From: Varroa destructor
Lineage: Eukaryota; Arthropoda; Arachnida; Mesostigmata; Varroidae
Assembly (NCBI RefSeq): GCF_002443255.2
Contig: NW_019211455.1
Coordinates: 2,909,223 to 2,973,222 of the forward strand
Direction of reading: 5' to 3'
DNA length: 64,000 nt
This document shows positions 37,623 through 49,159 of the stretch, one piece after another. The notes under the pieces are model-generated. The model ran no database searches. It was not told the DNA's origin and saw only the letters and a program-made list of their open reading frames with translations. Made by a program: the position numbers and the translations under genes. Each line of letters begins with the position of its first letter. Positions within the stretch are counted from its first letter, which is position 1.

Positions 37623-37865
37623 TCACAGATGCACGCAGACGTCCCCCATAAATTGGATCGAGCATGGATAAAATAATGAAATCAATCTAGAGGAAAGCCA
37701 ATAGTGTTCCTGCGAGTTGTTCAATATGTGTGGACAAATACTAGAAGTTACTGATGAGTGATGTTTATCAGTACTGTTGTTGCTCATGAGCCTTTGGCAA
37801 CATGTTGAAACAACAGTTAGAAGTATCAACCAGATAGAAAATTGTTTAGATATGGAGTAATGCAT
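37623..37865 (-). CDS. Possible small secreted peptide, single exon
   Basis: A true ATG on the minus strand opens 80 codons to TGA at 37623. Residues 1-24 look like a signal peptide: Lys7, then FSIWLILLTVVSTCC. The rest has three Cys, two clusters of N-glycosylation sequons (NNST and NNSQ) and Ser/His-rich segments. An in-frame stop lies three codons upstream. The start context is weak, other ATGs precede it, and no TATA box is evident, so this is much less certain than the gene at 45.7 kb. Confidence 0.25.
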   Translation of the reverse strand: MHYSISKQFSIWLILLTVVSTCCQRLMSNNSTDKHHSSVTSSICPHILNNSQEHYWLSSRLISLFYPCSIQFMGDVCVHL

Positions 37866-40800
37866 ATATAATTAGCGAGATTGTTACCATTGGAATATTA
37901 GCATACATTGATACTTATAGATAACTTGTTCTTCAAGATGATGTACCATCTTTAGACGACAATATGCTTCTTGTCTGTAATTCTATAGATAATGTTTTTG
38001 TTCGCGACGAAATTCATTTATCTTATTTAAATTAAAGCTTATGTCTGAAAGATGCACATTTCTAAACATTGCATCGATAAATATTAAACCGAGCTGGATG
38101 ATTAAACTTACTATACTAAATTGAGTAGGTACGCAAAGTTCTAGTACGAAAAAGCATTTTAATCCTATGTACGTGTTCTTTACCTGCATCGCGATATGGA
38201 AAAGCACGACGAACCGGCATCACTCGTAGACTGTTTTTTTTTTTTGCTGCGTACCGGCTTTGTACGAACGTGCACGGTCAACTTTTGGCGTCTGGGTGCG
38301 ATACTCTCAACTGTTACTACTTCGGTGCTATTTCTCTACGATAAATTGAAAGAGTAGAAAAGACAGTCGTCACTTGCAAGATTTACGATCGCATGAAGCC
38401 GATGCCTGTTAGCCAATATTATCGATAATGACGATGAAAATAATGATTCCCGAAGCCTTGGACGTTCTTAAATTACTCCGCGTCCCCTCCTCACTGCTGC
38501 AGGGATGGCCCAACAAGTTGTCCGCTTCGTTTCCGCTGATTCTTCTAGCTAATATTGACAAATCTGATACATTGCACTGAAATTAATAGAGCCGTTAAGC
38601 TAGCATGGTCCTAGATGAATGCCTATGTAAGCCTGCTAACCTTTCGATCATTCCGCATATTCAGATGGTTCACGCAAGTATAAAAGTTTCCGATGCATAG
38701 AAGCTGTTACGTCAAGTACGTTCGTTTTAAGCGTGTAGTTAGGCCGCATATGGTAGTACCCTCTAGGCTACCCTCACTAACCTCTTTTTCTCCTGCTTTC
38801 TTGTTCCACTATCTTAAAGTGTGAATGACTAAGACCGATTTTGTGTAACTCGCACATTGATTACGAACGCATGGGAGTAACTGTAAGCTGTCGACGCTGA
38901 CTTTCGTTAATAGGTACGCCTCGACACCGCCCCAGTTATTGAAATGTTTTCCTTTTTTCCGTTTTTCTCTATCTGTCTCTTACATCTCGTCTGTATATAT
39001 ACCTTCTAGCAATTCCTTTCTAAGTCAGAGATACAATTAGTATTCGTTTTATGGCTTTTGCTGTGATTTTAATAGCCTTAGTTTCTAGCGAGAAGCAACA
39101 GTGATATTTATATGTGGTCATTTTAAGTTGTCAATTTTCCTACATTACTCCCATGTCATATTTTCACTTACACTTATAATGCAAAGATAAGTTGTGTCTT
39201 CTAGCTCTTTAATACGAAGCAATAACGACAGGCCAGTGTCAGGAGAGGCAAGCGAATTACCTAGGCAAATGCGATGAATCGTAGGTCTCGTCTAATGGCT
39301 TCTGACTTTATGAAATGACAACAAATTGGATGTCTGTGCCTTCTTCGATATCGTGTATAGTCATTGAATGAAGCAGAATAAACAAAGAGGCAGGAAACAT
39401 ACCAGGGATTGAAACACAATTTAAGGCCAATGTATGTTCAGGTTATCGAGAAGATACAAAATTTTACGTTAATCCTTACTTGATGGTCCAACGGTAAACG
39501 CACTTAGTGGTATTGGTATGGTTGGCTACGTACGGCGTCGGAGAATCGCGTCAGAATCGCGCAAAAAGCCCGGCTAAACTAAAAGCACCTTCAATAATTT
39601 CTTCATGTTGAAAAATTCTAAGATCGAGCAAACGCTGCATCGTCCAGTTCGCCCAACGGTGTCTAAGTGTCTAAAGACAGAGTAGTTTGCATACGAATAG
39701 TTCGAGTCCATCGATGCCCTTTCCAAAATACGGACGTCATACCTTCTAACAATACTAGTATAAGTGAACCGTTATACAGTGTGACATAAAACTCGACTTC
39801 TGCATGAACGAAATAAAGGGAAATTGTGTTCCAAATCGAGTTTACGAAGCATACGATATTCATAATGCAACCATCAACATTACAAAGGGGAAAAGTACGC
39901 GCTGTGGGGATTTTAGAGATATATACAAGTGTATGTGCTTATTGACTAAATAATAGAATTGTGCGTATCGATGTTGATCTTTATCGTCATTATGCCGCTT
40001 CGATATCTTGTCATTGGGGATCGTGACGATTCCGTTTCCTTAAAATTATCTCACATTACTCCAATTTCCGCACCCGGCTTCGTTCGATGTTTCCAAAGTA
40101 GGTTGTCAATGGTTCTCGTTTGAGTTCGAAAATAGGGTATTGAAAGAAAAAACACATTGAAAATTATCACCTTTTAGGTTACTGCACTCTGCGAACTAAC
40201 ACGTTGATAGCTTCACGTTCATTGTAGACTTAACGCTTTAATTACTGATCCTAGTAAATAAGCAACGTTTAGCTTAATCAGCGTCTGCTAAATGTTTATT
40301 TACAAAGCTAAGAGAAATCGACAGTCCTCGTTATAGGTCCAATTCTACCAATTTAAATGGAAAAAACTACCACTACCTACTTCCCGTTAAGCGTTTTGCT
40401 TGAATGTTGCCTTTATGATATTAGCTAGAATAGCCTATACGAACTTGACTAGATGGCTTTCCGCTTTAATTGAAATCAAGCGAAGGTCTGCTTTTTTGCC
40501 CGTCAGTAATACCATCGTATCTAATATAAGGTACACTTTAAATCAGTTGACCCACAACAAAACTTTCAGATGTGTCTATCTGTTAGGAATTGGTAGGGGT
40601 GTCATTGCCGGTTCGGTTACCACTAGCCTACATAACTGCCCTATCAGAAGTGTTTCTGGCAATTTCCGTGTCAAAAAGTACTCCAGCCCTATCTGCAACA
40701 TAGTTTCTTTTCAACATTTATTGGAGTCGATTGGCCGGTTGTTTTTTGCGTACTTACAAAGTAGAGCAGGCATGAGATAAAGCTCTCATTGCTAAAGCTG

Positions 40801-41280
40801 CCGTCTGCTGTTTTCCACATATTGTCAAGGAGGTATAACGTTGTCTTGTTGATATAGACAACAAAAGCACCGATCAGACATTCCGACTCCGACTCCGTGC
40901 TAAGGTCGGTGATCTAAGGCGCACTTAGATTTATTTATAAGAACCTTCCGCCAGGTTAACAGACGTAAACCTTATGCATAGCCCAAGAAACGATGCGTGC
41001 ACTAATCAGAATACATGAATAGAAAATAACTTCGTGTAAATGAAAGCAAGGCGATTGTCGACGACAGTGTGTATTCAATGATAACTTCATCTAATGCTAC
41101 TTGCTTCTAGTGTTTCAGGACACTTTTCCCGTTGAGTGGGATTGTTTTCCTATGATAAAGTAGACTGATAGAGCAAACCCTCGAGTTTTAACGGCAGAGC
41201 TTACCAAGGAACCTTCTTCATCTATAAATTCCAGATCGTCGTTGCCATGTACAAAGGGTCATCCCGAATTATTTTTTTGC

Positions 41281-41315
41281 GTGTGTGTGTGTGCGTGTGT
41301 GGGGGGGGGAGGGGG
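41281..41315. repeat. GT run fused to G9-A-G5
   Basis: Alternating GT with one C interruption runs directly into two G tracts. Both Z-DNA and guanine-quadruplex forms are possible in principle. Confidence 0.9.
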
Positions 41316-41682
41316 TCTGAACCTTTTGAGAAAAACCGTCTGAACCGAGGTTCCACTGAGTAAATAAACACATCTATGTCTCCAAAGGTAGTATGAGCTT
41401 TAGCAAAATTATTTTTTCTAGTTTTTGCCAGTAGCAAGAAGATTACACAATTTTGCTCAAGTGAAAATTATCTTTTGAACCCCTATAGAATTTTTTTAGG
41501 ATTTTATCTATGACAGCTGACATTGGTAAAGCATATGCGCATTTGGGCGTATATGTGATATGAAAAATTTTGAAGTTTAATCATGTCCGCATTGATATTA
41601 AGCTCGATCGAGTTTTCCAGGGTATACATGTATCCGTAAGTTGCGTTAGTTGCGTATAAGGTACTATCTACTGCACTTATAT

Positions 41683-41702
41683 AAAAAAAAAAAAAAAAAA
41701 AA
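41683..41702. repeat. A20 homopolymer
   Basis: Flanked by CTACTGC and GCAGTAG, a 7-bp inverted repeat that is likely coincidental. No target-site duplication or retrosequence precedes the A run. Confidence 0.9.
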
Positions 41703-42962
41703 GCAGTAGTAGAGATGCAGATTACACGAATCTCTCTTACAGGTTAGGCGAATACCCAGTAAAAAAGACGTACCCTTCCATGAGAGTCCTCTATTGCTAA
41801 ATAATGGGGCAAGTAAGCCAGCTATTTGGTTGCAGAGTTAAAAAAGTTTTTTTACCCGATATAATCAACTGTTTAGGTTCGTCTGCCTAGTTAACGGCCA
41901 CAATTAGTCAGAATTCAAATAAGTTAGAACGAACATTTAGTTGTTTAACTCTAAATAAATCTAAATAGAATATTGACGTACTTTAATGTTATTTTAAATC
42001 ATATATAAAGCTAAGCAGATGATTTCTCGAACGTAAAAGCCTCTACGTCTGTTACTGGAGTGACATGGGCCACATATACTACTTCCTTTTGAGCATACTC
42101 TTCTTTGTTTTTGGGTATAATTTTTCTTGATTGTATAGCACCGAAGTAACCAATACGGGTAGCCGACGCTGTGACGTGTTGAAAATAGGCAAGTTCGTTT
42201 GTAACGCAGGATTACGTTGGTTGATGGAGTCAAAATTAAGAAGTGCTCTTATCTGGTGGCGGCTTAGGTCAACTGACAGGAGTCTGCCAAACTTAGCGTG
42301 TTTTCGATTGGGCAGGTAGAGTCTTGCAGAATGACTAGATACATGAGTTAGCGTTCTAAGTAGGTGAACAGGGGGTTTAAAACGCTAAACGTAACAAAAT
42401 TGCAACTTTAATAAGCGCTTGTAACATACATGTGATTGGTCACAGCCAGTTCAAAGTTCCAGCTGTTCATGAGGGGCCCGAGGTCTGAGACTTTCCAGGG
42501 CTGCTTTAGTGGTTCTATAAAACAGCCGCTCTGGAAAAATTAGCGCTCGCTCGAACTCTCATGCTAGAGGTACAGATCTTTACTTCTCTACCTTTATACC
42601 CTATACGCGAACGAATTTCCTATATGTTGAGAAACTAAGAGACTTGCGTGCATGTAAACACAAACGCCGGACGATAATACTCGCAGAGTTACACCATTCA
42701 CTATGTTGACTTACCGTGAAACATATTTGTGTTTTTAATTAAATAACATAATTTGTGACTAAACGTAATGAAACTCGTATTTACTTATCGACATCCTGTC
42801 TGTATAGTTTACTGCGCTATCTGGTAAGCGGCGGGGGAGATGGTAAAACGTTTTTGAACTTTGGATGCCTTTTCAGGCAGCAAAAGGTGACTTTGAGATT
42901 TCCACAGATACATTTTGTTACTGGGGAAAAAAAGCTCAATACACGGGTTTTTTCTAACGGGG

Positions 42963-43151
42963 TTAACTCAGATAAGATATACTAAACAGGAGCTTCGATT
43001 CGTTAAAGATAGCTCTTTTGCCTCGATATGCCAAAACAACAAGCGATATTGTTAGACCCCACGCCGCTCGAATCACTAGCGGCAAATTATTGTTTGGCTT
43101 TTCGAACGCTAGATCAACTATGAGTACGGTGAATATAAATTTGGAGTTCAT
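42963..43151 (-). CDS. Possible small membrane protein ORF
   Basis: The context CCGAAAATGAAC opens 62 codons on the minus strand. It has a hydrophobic N-terminus (FIFTVLIVDLAF), a Pro/Asn break, a second hydrophobic run (WGLTISLVVLAY) and a basic patch (RGKRA). A 74-codon plus-strand frame overlaps it. T-rich DNA readily yields hydrophobic frames by chance. No promoter or splice evidence supports it. Confidence 0.15.
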   Translation of the reverse strand: MNSKFIFTVLIVDLAFEKPNNNLPLVIRAAWGLTISLVVLAYRGKRAIFNESKLLFSISYLS

Positions 43152-43249
43152 TTTCGGTAATGATTTGTTTTTACAAAAAAAAATAACAATGTACATTCGG
43201 CAAATACAGAAAACTAACAACCAATTGGTGTCAATTGGTTAACCGTAGC

Positions 43250-45590
43250 ATCGTAGCTATTTTTTAATTTTAAGCTATTTTTAATAAACTTCAGGTATCG
43301 ATTCAGCTGAAGATGACCTTTATATGATTGGTATTATTACACAGATTACTGTAAAAACCATTGCTTATGTTATTCCAACATTAGATTTAGTGCTATGCAG
43401 TCACATGTACATATTATTTTTCTGCTTCTTAGTCTGCAGAAACAAAAGCACCCTTTATCTTTGTGATTTCAGTGACGTTGTCAAAAGAAAAAAAAAAGGC
43501 CTGATATAATTTGCCGTAAACGATTCAGCCTTAATTCAATGCCAAATTTACTGTATTATTGAAGTAAGGCTGCTGTAAAGAAGCAAGTTCGTGTTCGCTG
43601 CGTTAAGTCGTCACCCTATGTTCTCATGGTTAATGGATACCAAGTGAATATACGGGCTAGGAAGTTCCTTAGCGGACAACTCCGTACAAAGGGTCTCCTT
43701 TTTTCTAGACGTGAGTGATCCTCGATTAGCAAGTTATTTTTGTCTCATTCTAAGCACTTTCTTCGATTCAGGACAATAAATATATTCTGAGCCTCCTAGA
43801 CCTTAAAATGTCTCTAAGGATAAATTGTAGTTGTGCATCCTTGTTTGGAGCGCAATTTTTCTATTTCGAGAGTACTATTAACAATTACTAATTACCATAT
43901 TTTATCACTATACAGCTTAGATAAAATCATCAGTGATTTAAAAGATTGGAATTTTGGCACCGTCTGATACCAATCTCATCAGAAAGACGTACCGTTTAGT
44001 AAATCGATCGAGTTCATCGAGAAGCTCCAGGCAAGTGTAAACTAAAAGCACAACGGAAAATCAGCCAATCCGTCTGCTGAACTGAATAATACCCAGCTGA
44101 CTGTTACAGCCTTTCTGATAAATTAATTTAGTTGAACAAGTACGGATCTACGAATTACGAGCTCAAGGGAATGGAAAAGTGGCACTGCATAAACTCAAGA
44201 ACGTAAATGGCGGCTAATTGCGGAGTTGAGAGATCCCGTGGAGACAAATCCCAGTGTAGCACAAGAAGTCACGTTGAAGTTCGTTCTGCCGGTGCCGAAT
44301 ACGCTGTCACGCTGCCCAAGCCGAGCTCACAAATTACAGTGATACCTCTTCTTCGCTTCGATAGACGAAACGGCTGACGATTTGTCTATAGAAGGTTACT
44401 AATGAAAAAAAATGGAACTTTTTATTGAGAACCGAATGTATTTTGTTTTCATATACTTTTATGCCTTGCACGTTTCCATACGGAAAACGTAACACTCTAG
44501 CTGGACTATACAAATGCATACTAGCTTCCTTTTACAGATTTTTTATATTATAGTCATTTTTTTCTAGAGGCTAATCTAGACAACTGTGGGACAAGTGAGC
44601 TCGTCATTTGAATACCTTTCGAGTTTTCTTTTAGGAAAGGATCGGTTACTGACTACTTTGCTTTTTATCATTGATCTGAAGCTTGTACGTCCCAGGCATC
44701 CAGAAGCATTTTCTCCCAGTATATTCGAATCTAATCATACGAGAATCAAGAAGTTTCGATTCTCTTGGAAAAGAGACAATCTTAGCTCGTTCCTGGTAGC
44801 TAATTCAGCTGAGCTAGTTATCTAATATGTTACGACAGAAAACTCCATATGTACTCCCAAGTGTGTCGGGTTGCTTGTTCTTTTCGCTATTTCTCATAAA
44901 ACAATAACCTGTGTTATAAAGTCCAATGTGACTACATTTCGAAAGAAAAACGTTACTGCACTGTGTGTACGTATTGTGCTGACAAGTTAGGTACTCTGTG
45001 CTAACTATTGAATTGTCTATGTTTGTTGCAATGTAACCCAACCTTCTTTTAAGGCCCAATGTCGATAAAAGGAGGGTACAAATTGAAGGGCTTAATGAAA
45101 TTGTACATCAACCAATGGCTTGTGTGTTTCTCTATTTCGCTGTATTTTTTGCTAACCATGTTTTCTCTGAAATGTTATTATTTCCTCGTTTCAATTTCCC
45201 GCCAAATATTCTACTGCACAGTAACAGCCACAAAGATACTTTGCATTGCTTAAAAAGCTCGAATTATAGTATCAATAGAAGTATCTTACTGACTAAAGGA
45301 GCAACCTTTCTCTTAGTCGTTACGAGTAGTTGTAGTTCGTGCACAGCTTGTCGTTCTGGCCTATGCCGTGCTGACTCGTATACCGTCTTCAAACAATCGA
45401 TAACAAGCACAATTTCGATTTAGAGAGGAAGGGGGCGGAACATATTTCATTTGTTCAGCAAAGCTCTAAGAAACGGCTGTAAAGATTCGTTTAGCGGCAC
45501 GAATGCAACTGGTTCCTTTAGGCAAATATCGACAAAAATAGGTTCTTCGAACAAAGCAATTGTTGCGTCCATTCTAAATATATGACTCTG
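43250..45590. other. AT-rich non-coding stretch
   Basis: One good acceptor, TTTCTTCGATTCAG near 43771, is followed by 39 open codons, but I see no matching donor. Otherwise nothing supportable. Confidence 0.45.
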
Positions 45591-45598
45591 TTTGCCCG

Positions 45599-45622
45599 TT
45601 GACCCCACGTCGGAGGGGTCAA
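45599..45622. promoter_or_regulatory. Inverted repeat of RGGTCA-like half-sites upstream of a TATA box
   Basis: A perfect 8-bp inverted repeat, TTGACCCC and GGGGTCAA, is separated by 8 bases and lies about 12 bases before the TATA box of the secreted-peptide gene. Each arm contains a TGACCC/GGGTCA core that resembles a nuclear-receptor half-site, arranged as an everted pair. The repeat itself is seen directly. Receptor binding, for example hormone or moulting control, is inferred from the motif and its position. Confidence 0.4.
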
Positions 45623-45633
45623 AACGGCTGTTT

Positions 45634-45660
45634 TATATAAAACGAGGTCGCAATTCAGAA
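45634..45660 (+). promoter_or_regulatory. Core promoter: TATA box and initiator
   Basis: TATATAAAA begins at 45634 and an arthropod-like initiator, TTCAGA, lies at 45654-45659. A second possible start, CACAGT, is at about 45668-45673. The following leader to the first ATG at 45728 is about 70 bases, rich in A and C, and contains no upstream ATG. This matches arthropod TATA promoters of secreted and cuticle-type genes. The exact start site is not fixed. Confidence 0.6.
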
Positions 45661-45727
45661 CATCCACCACAGTGACATCTCCAACAAATAGCACATCAAA
45701 TTCAAGCGGCAGTGAACTTCCAACACA

Positions 45728-45815
45728 ATGATGAATCGCTGCTTCAATGTCCTGGTTGTGGCGTTGGCCTTTTTTGCCAGTAATAGCAATGCCGAATCAA
45801 GTTCATATGCTACAC
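45728..45815 (+). CDS. First coding exon of a secreted peptide (signal peptide exon)
   Basis: The first ATG after the promoter is immediately repeated, and has A at -3. Residues 1-22 form a textbook signal peptide: a short polar start with one Arg, the hydrophobic core VLVVALAFF, and a small-residue end (SNSNA) suitable for cleavage before Glu23. Seven more residues (Ser-rich) precede a donor-like GTACGT at 45816, leaving the codon split after its first base. Arthropod cuticle and small secreted protein genes often carry the signal peptide on such a short first exon, but no chitin-binding motif is visible. If unspliced, the frame runs only to a TGA at 45875 (49 residues). Another possible donor, GTGAGG, lies at 45873. 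The identity of the mature protein is unknown. Confidence 0.6.
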
Positions 45816-46941
45816 GTACGTATAGTTTCTTCGTAGAGAACGTATCGCGAGAAGTATCTAATCTAATTTCCACGTGAGGAAAGTATATGGCTTGCGCTGT
45901 CTATGCTAATCTTGCGCTAGCTAAGGGACTTATCAATATTTCAATTTTGGTAATTTGTAACGTGTAGTTGGTCTTAACTTATAACGTTTATGTCATCCTG
46001 TTACAAGTTGCGTCCAGCTGTTCAACGAAAAGTTGAGTAGTTCACTCGACATACAAATACAAACGGACCTCTTGCGGTCATGTTGCGGAACTAGTCACCG
46101 CGAGTACGTAAGTTAACTGCTGTAAGATCCCTCCATTAAGATAAAAACGAGTCAGACAATGGTCATTCAATTTAATCCATATTGCTCTTTATCATTTGAC
46201 TGGAATATAATGCTTCTAATTATTACGTAACTGTACGATTTATTTCAAGGCTCTCTTTACTTTGAGGTAGACGCTGATGATCTCTGATGTCTCGTTTTAT
46301 CGACTTGGTATTAATCGTGCTAAATGGAGGAGCATATACGATAGTTGAAAGAATCGTATGTAAAGTATAAGGGAACGAGCACGCAGGAAGTATGAACTTC
46401 ACGAAATAAAATACGATGAGGGTATAAATATTAGTTGAAATAATATCTACCGAGGTTATTGCTTCTCGTTGCAAAAGCTCTTGCAGGCTGGACGAATTTC
46501 CAAATGAGACCCACGGTCAGCTCAAGAAAATCACTCTTAAAGCACTCAGTTCTTCTTTGCCAACAGGCGCTCATTTAAGAGAACCTTTTTGGCGATCGTC
46601 AGGCCAACATAAAAAAATGTGCCTTGCGTATAGTGCTGAAATAATGAGATTTTTAACCGAGTGTTATCCTCAGGACAGGTTAGAATGTGAACACTTCGCA
46701 TAGAAAATTGTTTTTTGAAGATAAAATCGCATGAAAATGATACCTTGACAGAGTTTTCAATTAACGGCAATTTTTTTAGAGAGAAAAATTTTGTCACACA
46801 GAGCCGGTTGCGCCGGTAATTGGACGCGTCATTCCTGCATATAGATTGCTAATTATAATAACTATAATATAATTGTTACACTTCGAAGATGTGCTAGGTG
46901 ACCATGCTAGACACTACACCGCTAAACTAGGCCCTAACAAT

Positions 46942-46956
46942 ATAATAATAATAATA
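46942..46956. repeat. (ATA)n microsatellite
   Basis: Five ATA-type units inside the proposed intron of the secreted-peptide gene. Confidence 0.85.
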
Positions 46957-47859
46957 CTTCATTATCAACCAACATGCTCTAAACTGAAGATGCGTCCTTT
47001 TTACTTGTAAATCCTTCACTAGATAGCTTACTTATTTGCCATGATCTGTGGTCTGCTTAAGTGAGCGAAGTAAGGGAAGAAGTTAAGCGCTTGAAGTAGT
47101 AGTTAACTCGAAGATTTTAAACAAAGTTAGAGAAGCGATGCACGTGAGACATCCTAATAACGCTGCAGCCGACCGAAATAATACGTGTTGCAATGCACTG
47201 TAAATAAACTTGACGTAAAGCTCAGCGTTGCAATCGTAGGTAAACTGAAGTTGAGTAACTGGCTTTGCTTCGTCAATAATGTAAATACGGCGTGCTATTA
47301 TTTGTAACGTCGCAAGAAAATAAGCCGGTGTCCATTGAGCCTTGGCCCAATATACCTTCGACCTATAACTATAATTCTAAACGCCAGTTCGCTATATGAA
47401 GGTATGTTTTTTTTCTAGAAATGCTATAAAAGTCACAATATAGCACGCGTAGTACACACGTTTCAGGCCATAAACACGCTGTAGCCCTTCGGACGCTACA
47501 GCCCGATCTGCTGAGCTCTAACACTATCGAATATGTAGTATCATGCACTTAGGTTACTCGACGAATTAGTTACTTTTCACTCAGATCTATCTAAATAATT
47601 GCTATTTTATTTAAGATAGGAGTTAAGGTTAAGAAGTTAGTATTTTTGTGAAATGACTAATTTCTTGAGGATGTTTTTAGCTCCCACGTGGTCGGAACGC
47701 CTTTCTGAGACTGATCTTTTTGGTAAAAGATACAGACGGGTATGTGAAGAATAGGTCTGGGTGGGGACAAATTCAAATTGGTGTTTTTAGAGCCTTGTGC
47801 ACACAGTTCGTAGAGTAGATTTCGCTGCTACTAATTTTCCCACCTGGTTTTTTCTATAG

Positions 47860-47999
47860 TTATAAGCGACATACAACAAGTCGCTGACAACTACACGTTT
47901 TATAAGGTTTATTTCGCCGATTTAGATAAGCTAGCTATAATCTGCCTATCACCGGCGCTCAGTTTGATAACTGTGGCCCGATGCAGCGGCCGCAGATGA
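47860..47999 (+). CDS. Candidate second exon of the secreted peptide
   Basis: The acceptor is strong: CTAAT at 47831-47835 could be the branch site, followed by a pyrimidine-rich stretch and TATAG ending at 47859. After two bases the frame is open for 45 codons to TGA at 47997, which matches the split codon left by the exon ending at 45815. Joining the two removes a 2,044-base intron and gives a product of about 75 residues, of which about 53 are mature. This segment is charged and aromatic at first (DNYTFYKVYFADLDKL), then hydrophobic, with two Cys and a basic end (SGRR). I recognise no family. Phase agreement has a one-in-three chance of being accidental, and further exons could exist. A weaker in-phase alternative starts at 48926. 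Confidence 0.35.
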
Positions 48000-49126
48000 C
48001 ATCGCTTTATTATGCTTTAAACGTTTCTACACCTGAATCACGTCTGTCTTATCTATCACGCTTATCAGTAGAAGCCTTAATGCGATATAAAATAATTTTA
48101 CAATGATATGCCAAAAAAAAACCTTATCCTGCTTGCACACATAGAAAGGGCGCTAAATAGAATTTCGCAGACCTTATTGAAGACGAAATAGAGACTCTTG
48201 AAAACAATTCATCGGTGCGTATTCTACTAAAGGAGCATATGGGCTTTTAAAAGCTCGCCCTTTTCATGTACCATTGACGCCTTCGAAACTATCCTACAAT
48301 TCTTAATTCACTCCTGACCAGTAGCTCTTATAGCCTGAGACAATTGCTCAAACAGAAAAACCGATACAAAATGGGTGAAATTGCCAATGTTTCTTCCGAA
48401 GCGAACCTATCGGCGGATAGGCTCAAATAGAGTTTTGCCGAGTGTTTTATGAAACTATGGTATTCTATACACAATGTATTACCTATGATGAACATTACGG
48501 AATGATAGGCTTTTTATGCGTAAATTATAAACTGTCAGAAATAAGCTAAACAGAAGGCTTCCTTTAGCAACGGTTTGTTCCGTAGAATATATTCCGTCGA
48601 TTAGTAGCATGTAGGCATTTAATGATCTTCTGCCAATGATGTCCTGATTACAGGCCCATCTGCTAGTTGTAGTAGCAATACACACATAGCAGACACACCT
48701 GGACATTGCGTACAACGACGAAGAAGAGAATGGAACCTTTCGCGCCAGAGCCCCAGTCCTCCATTGGGAATGTATAAATTAATCATGGTCACATTCTTTC
48801 TATACAGTTACGAGAAGGCTGGTATGAGCTACCCGTTAATTAATTCTACTGGAAACTTAATCTATTTTTAGCAATGTACTTAGTGTTTGACTTGTGTCTT
48901 GTGATGCATATTGTTATTCCTGTAGATCGTAAGGCCGCTGAAAAAATCTATTTCAAGGTCACTGAGTTCGTCTTACTTTGTAGTACATGTGGAATTTCAG
49001 CGCTCGGAGACATAACGGATCCGTGGCGTTCATATGAAGTATACGACCTCCATGCAAAGTTAAAACAAGCCTAGATTCGGGCTAAGCCTATGCAGTTAAC
49101 TAAATTACTATTAGAACTAGCGTTAC

Positions 49127-49151
49127 ATATATATATATATATATATATATA
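49127..49151. repeat. (AT)12 microsatellite
   Basis: Uninterrupted AT run shortly after the alternative exon candidate ending at 49074. Confidence 0.95.
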
Positions 49152-49159
49152 AAGTACGT

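Larger units (their letters stand above)
37900..42900. other. AT-rich non-coding stretch
   Basis: A TATAAAAG box occurs near 38681, but only short frames follow. A 126-codon plus-strand frame at 40400-40780 and a 66-codon ATG frame with a leader-like start at 39663-39863 (minus) are within chance expectation and have no other support. Confidence 0.45.

Noticed and set aside
39690..39720. B-box-like AGTTCGAGTCC
   Set aside because: The flanks do not form a T stem, and no A box or acceptor stem lies upstream. Probably coincidence.
40400..40780. 126-codon plus-strand frame
   Set aside because: The initiation codon is not ATG, and there are no splice or promoter signals. One or two of this length are expected by chance.
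46872..46941. tRNA-like signal on the minus strand: 7-bp end stem ATTGTTA/TAACAAT over 70 bases and an A-box-like TAGTTTAGCGG
   Set aside because: The A box is five bases out of register with the end stem, the B box is poor and no proper anticodon or T stem forms.
48926..49074. Alternative second exon for the secreted-peptide gene after TTATTCCTGTAG
   Set aside because: It is also in phase, but its pyrimidine tract is weaker than that of the acceptor at 47859. Kept only as a fallback.
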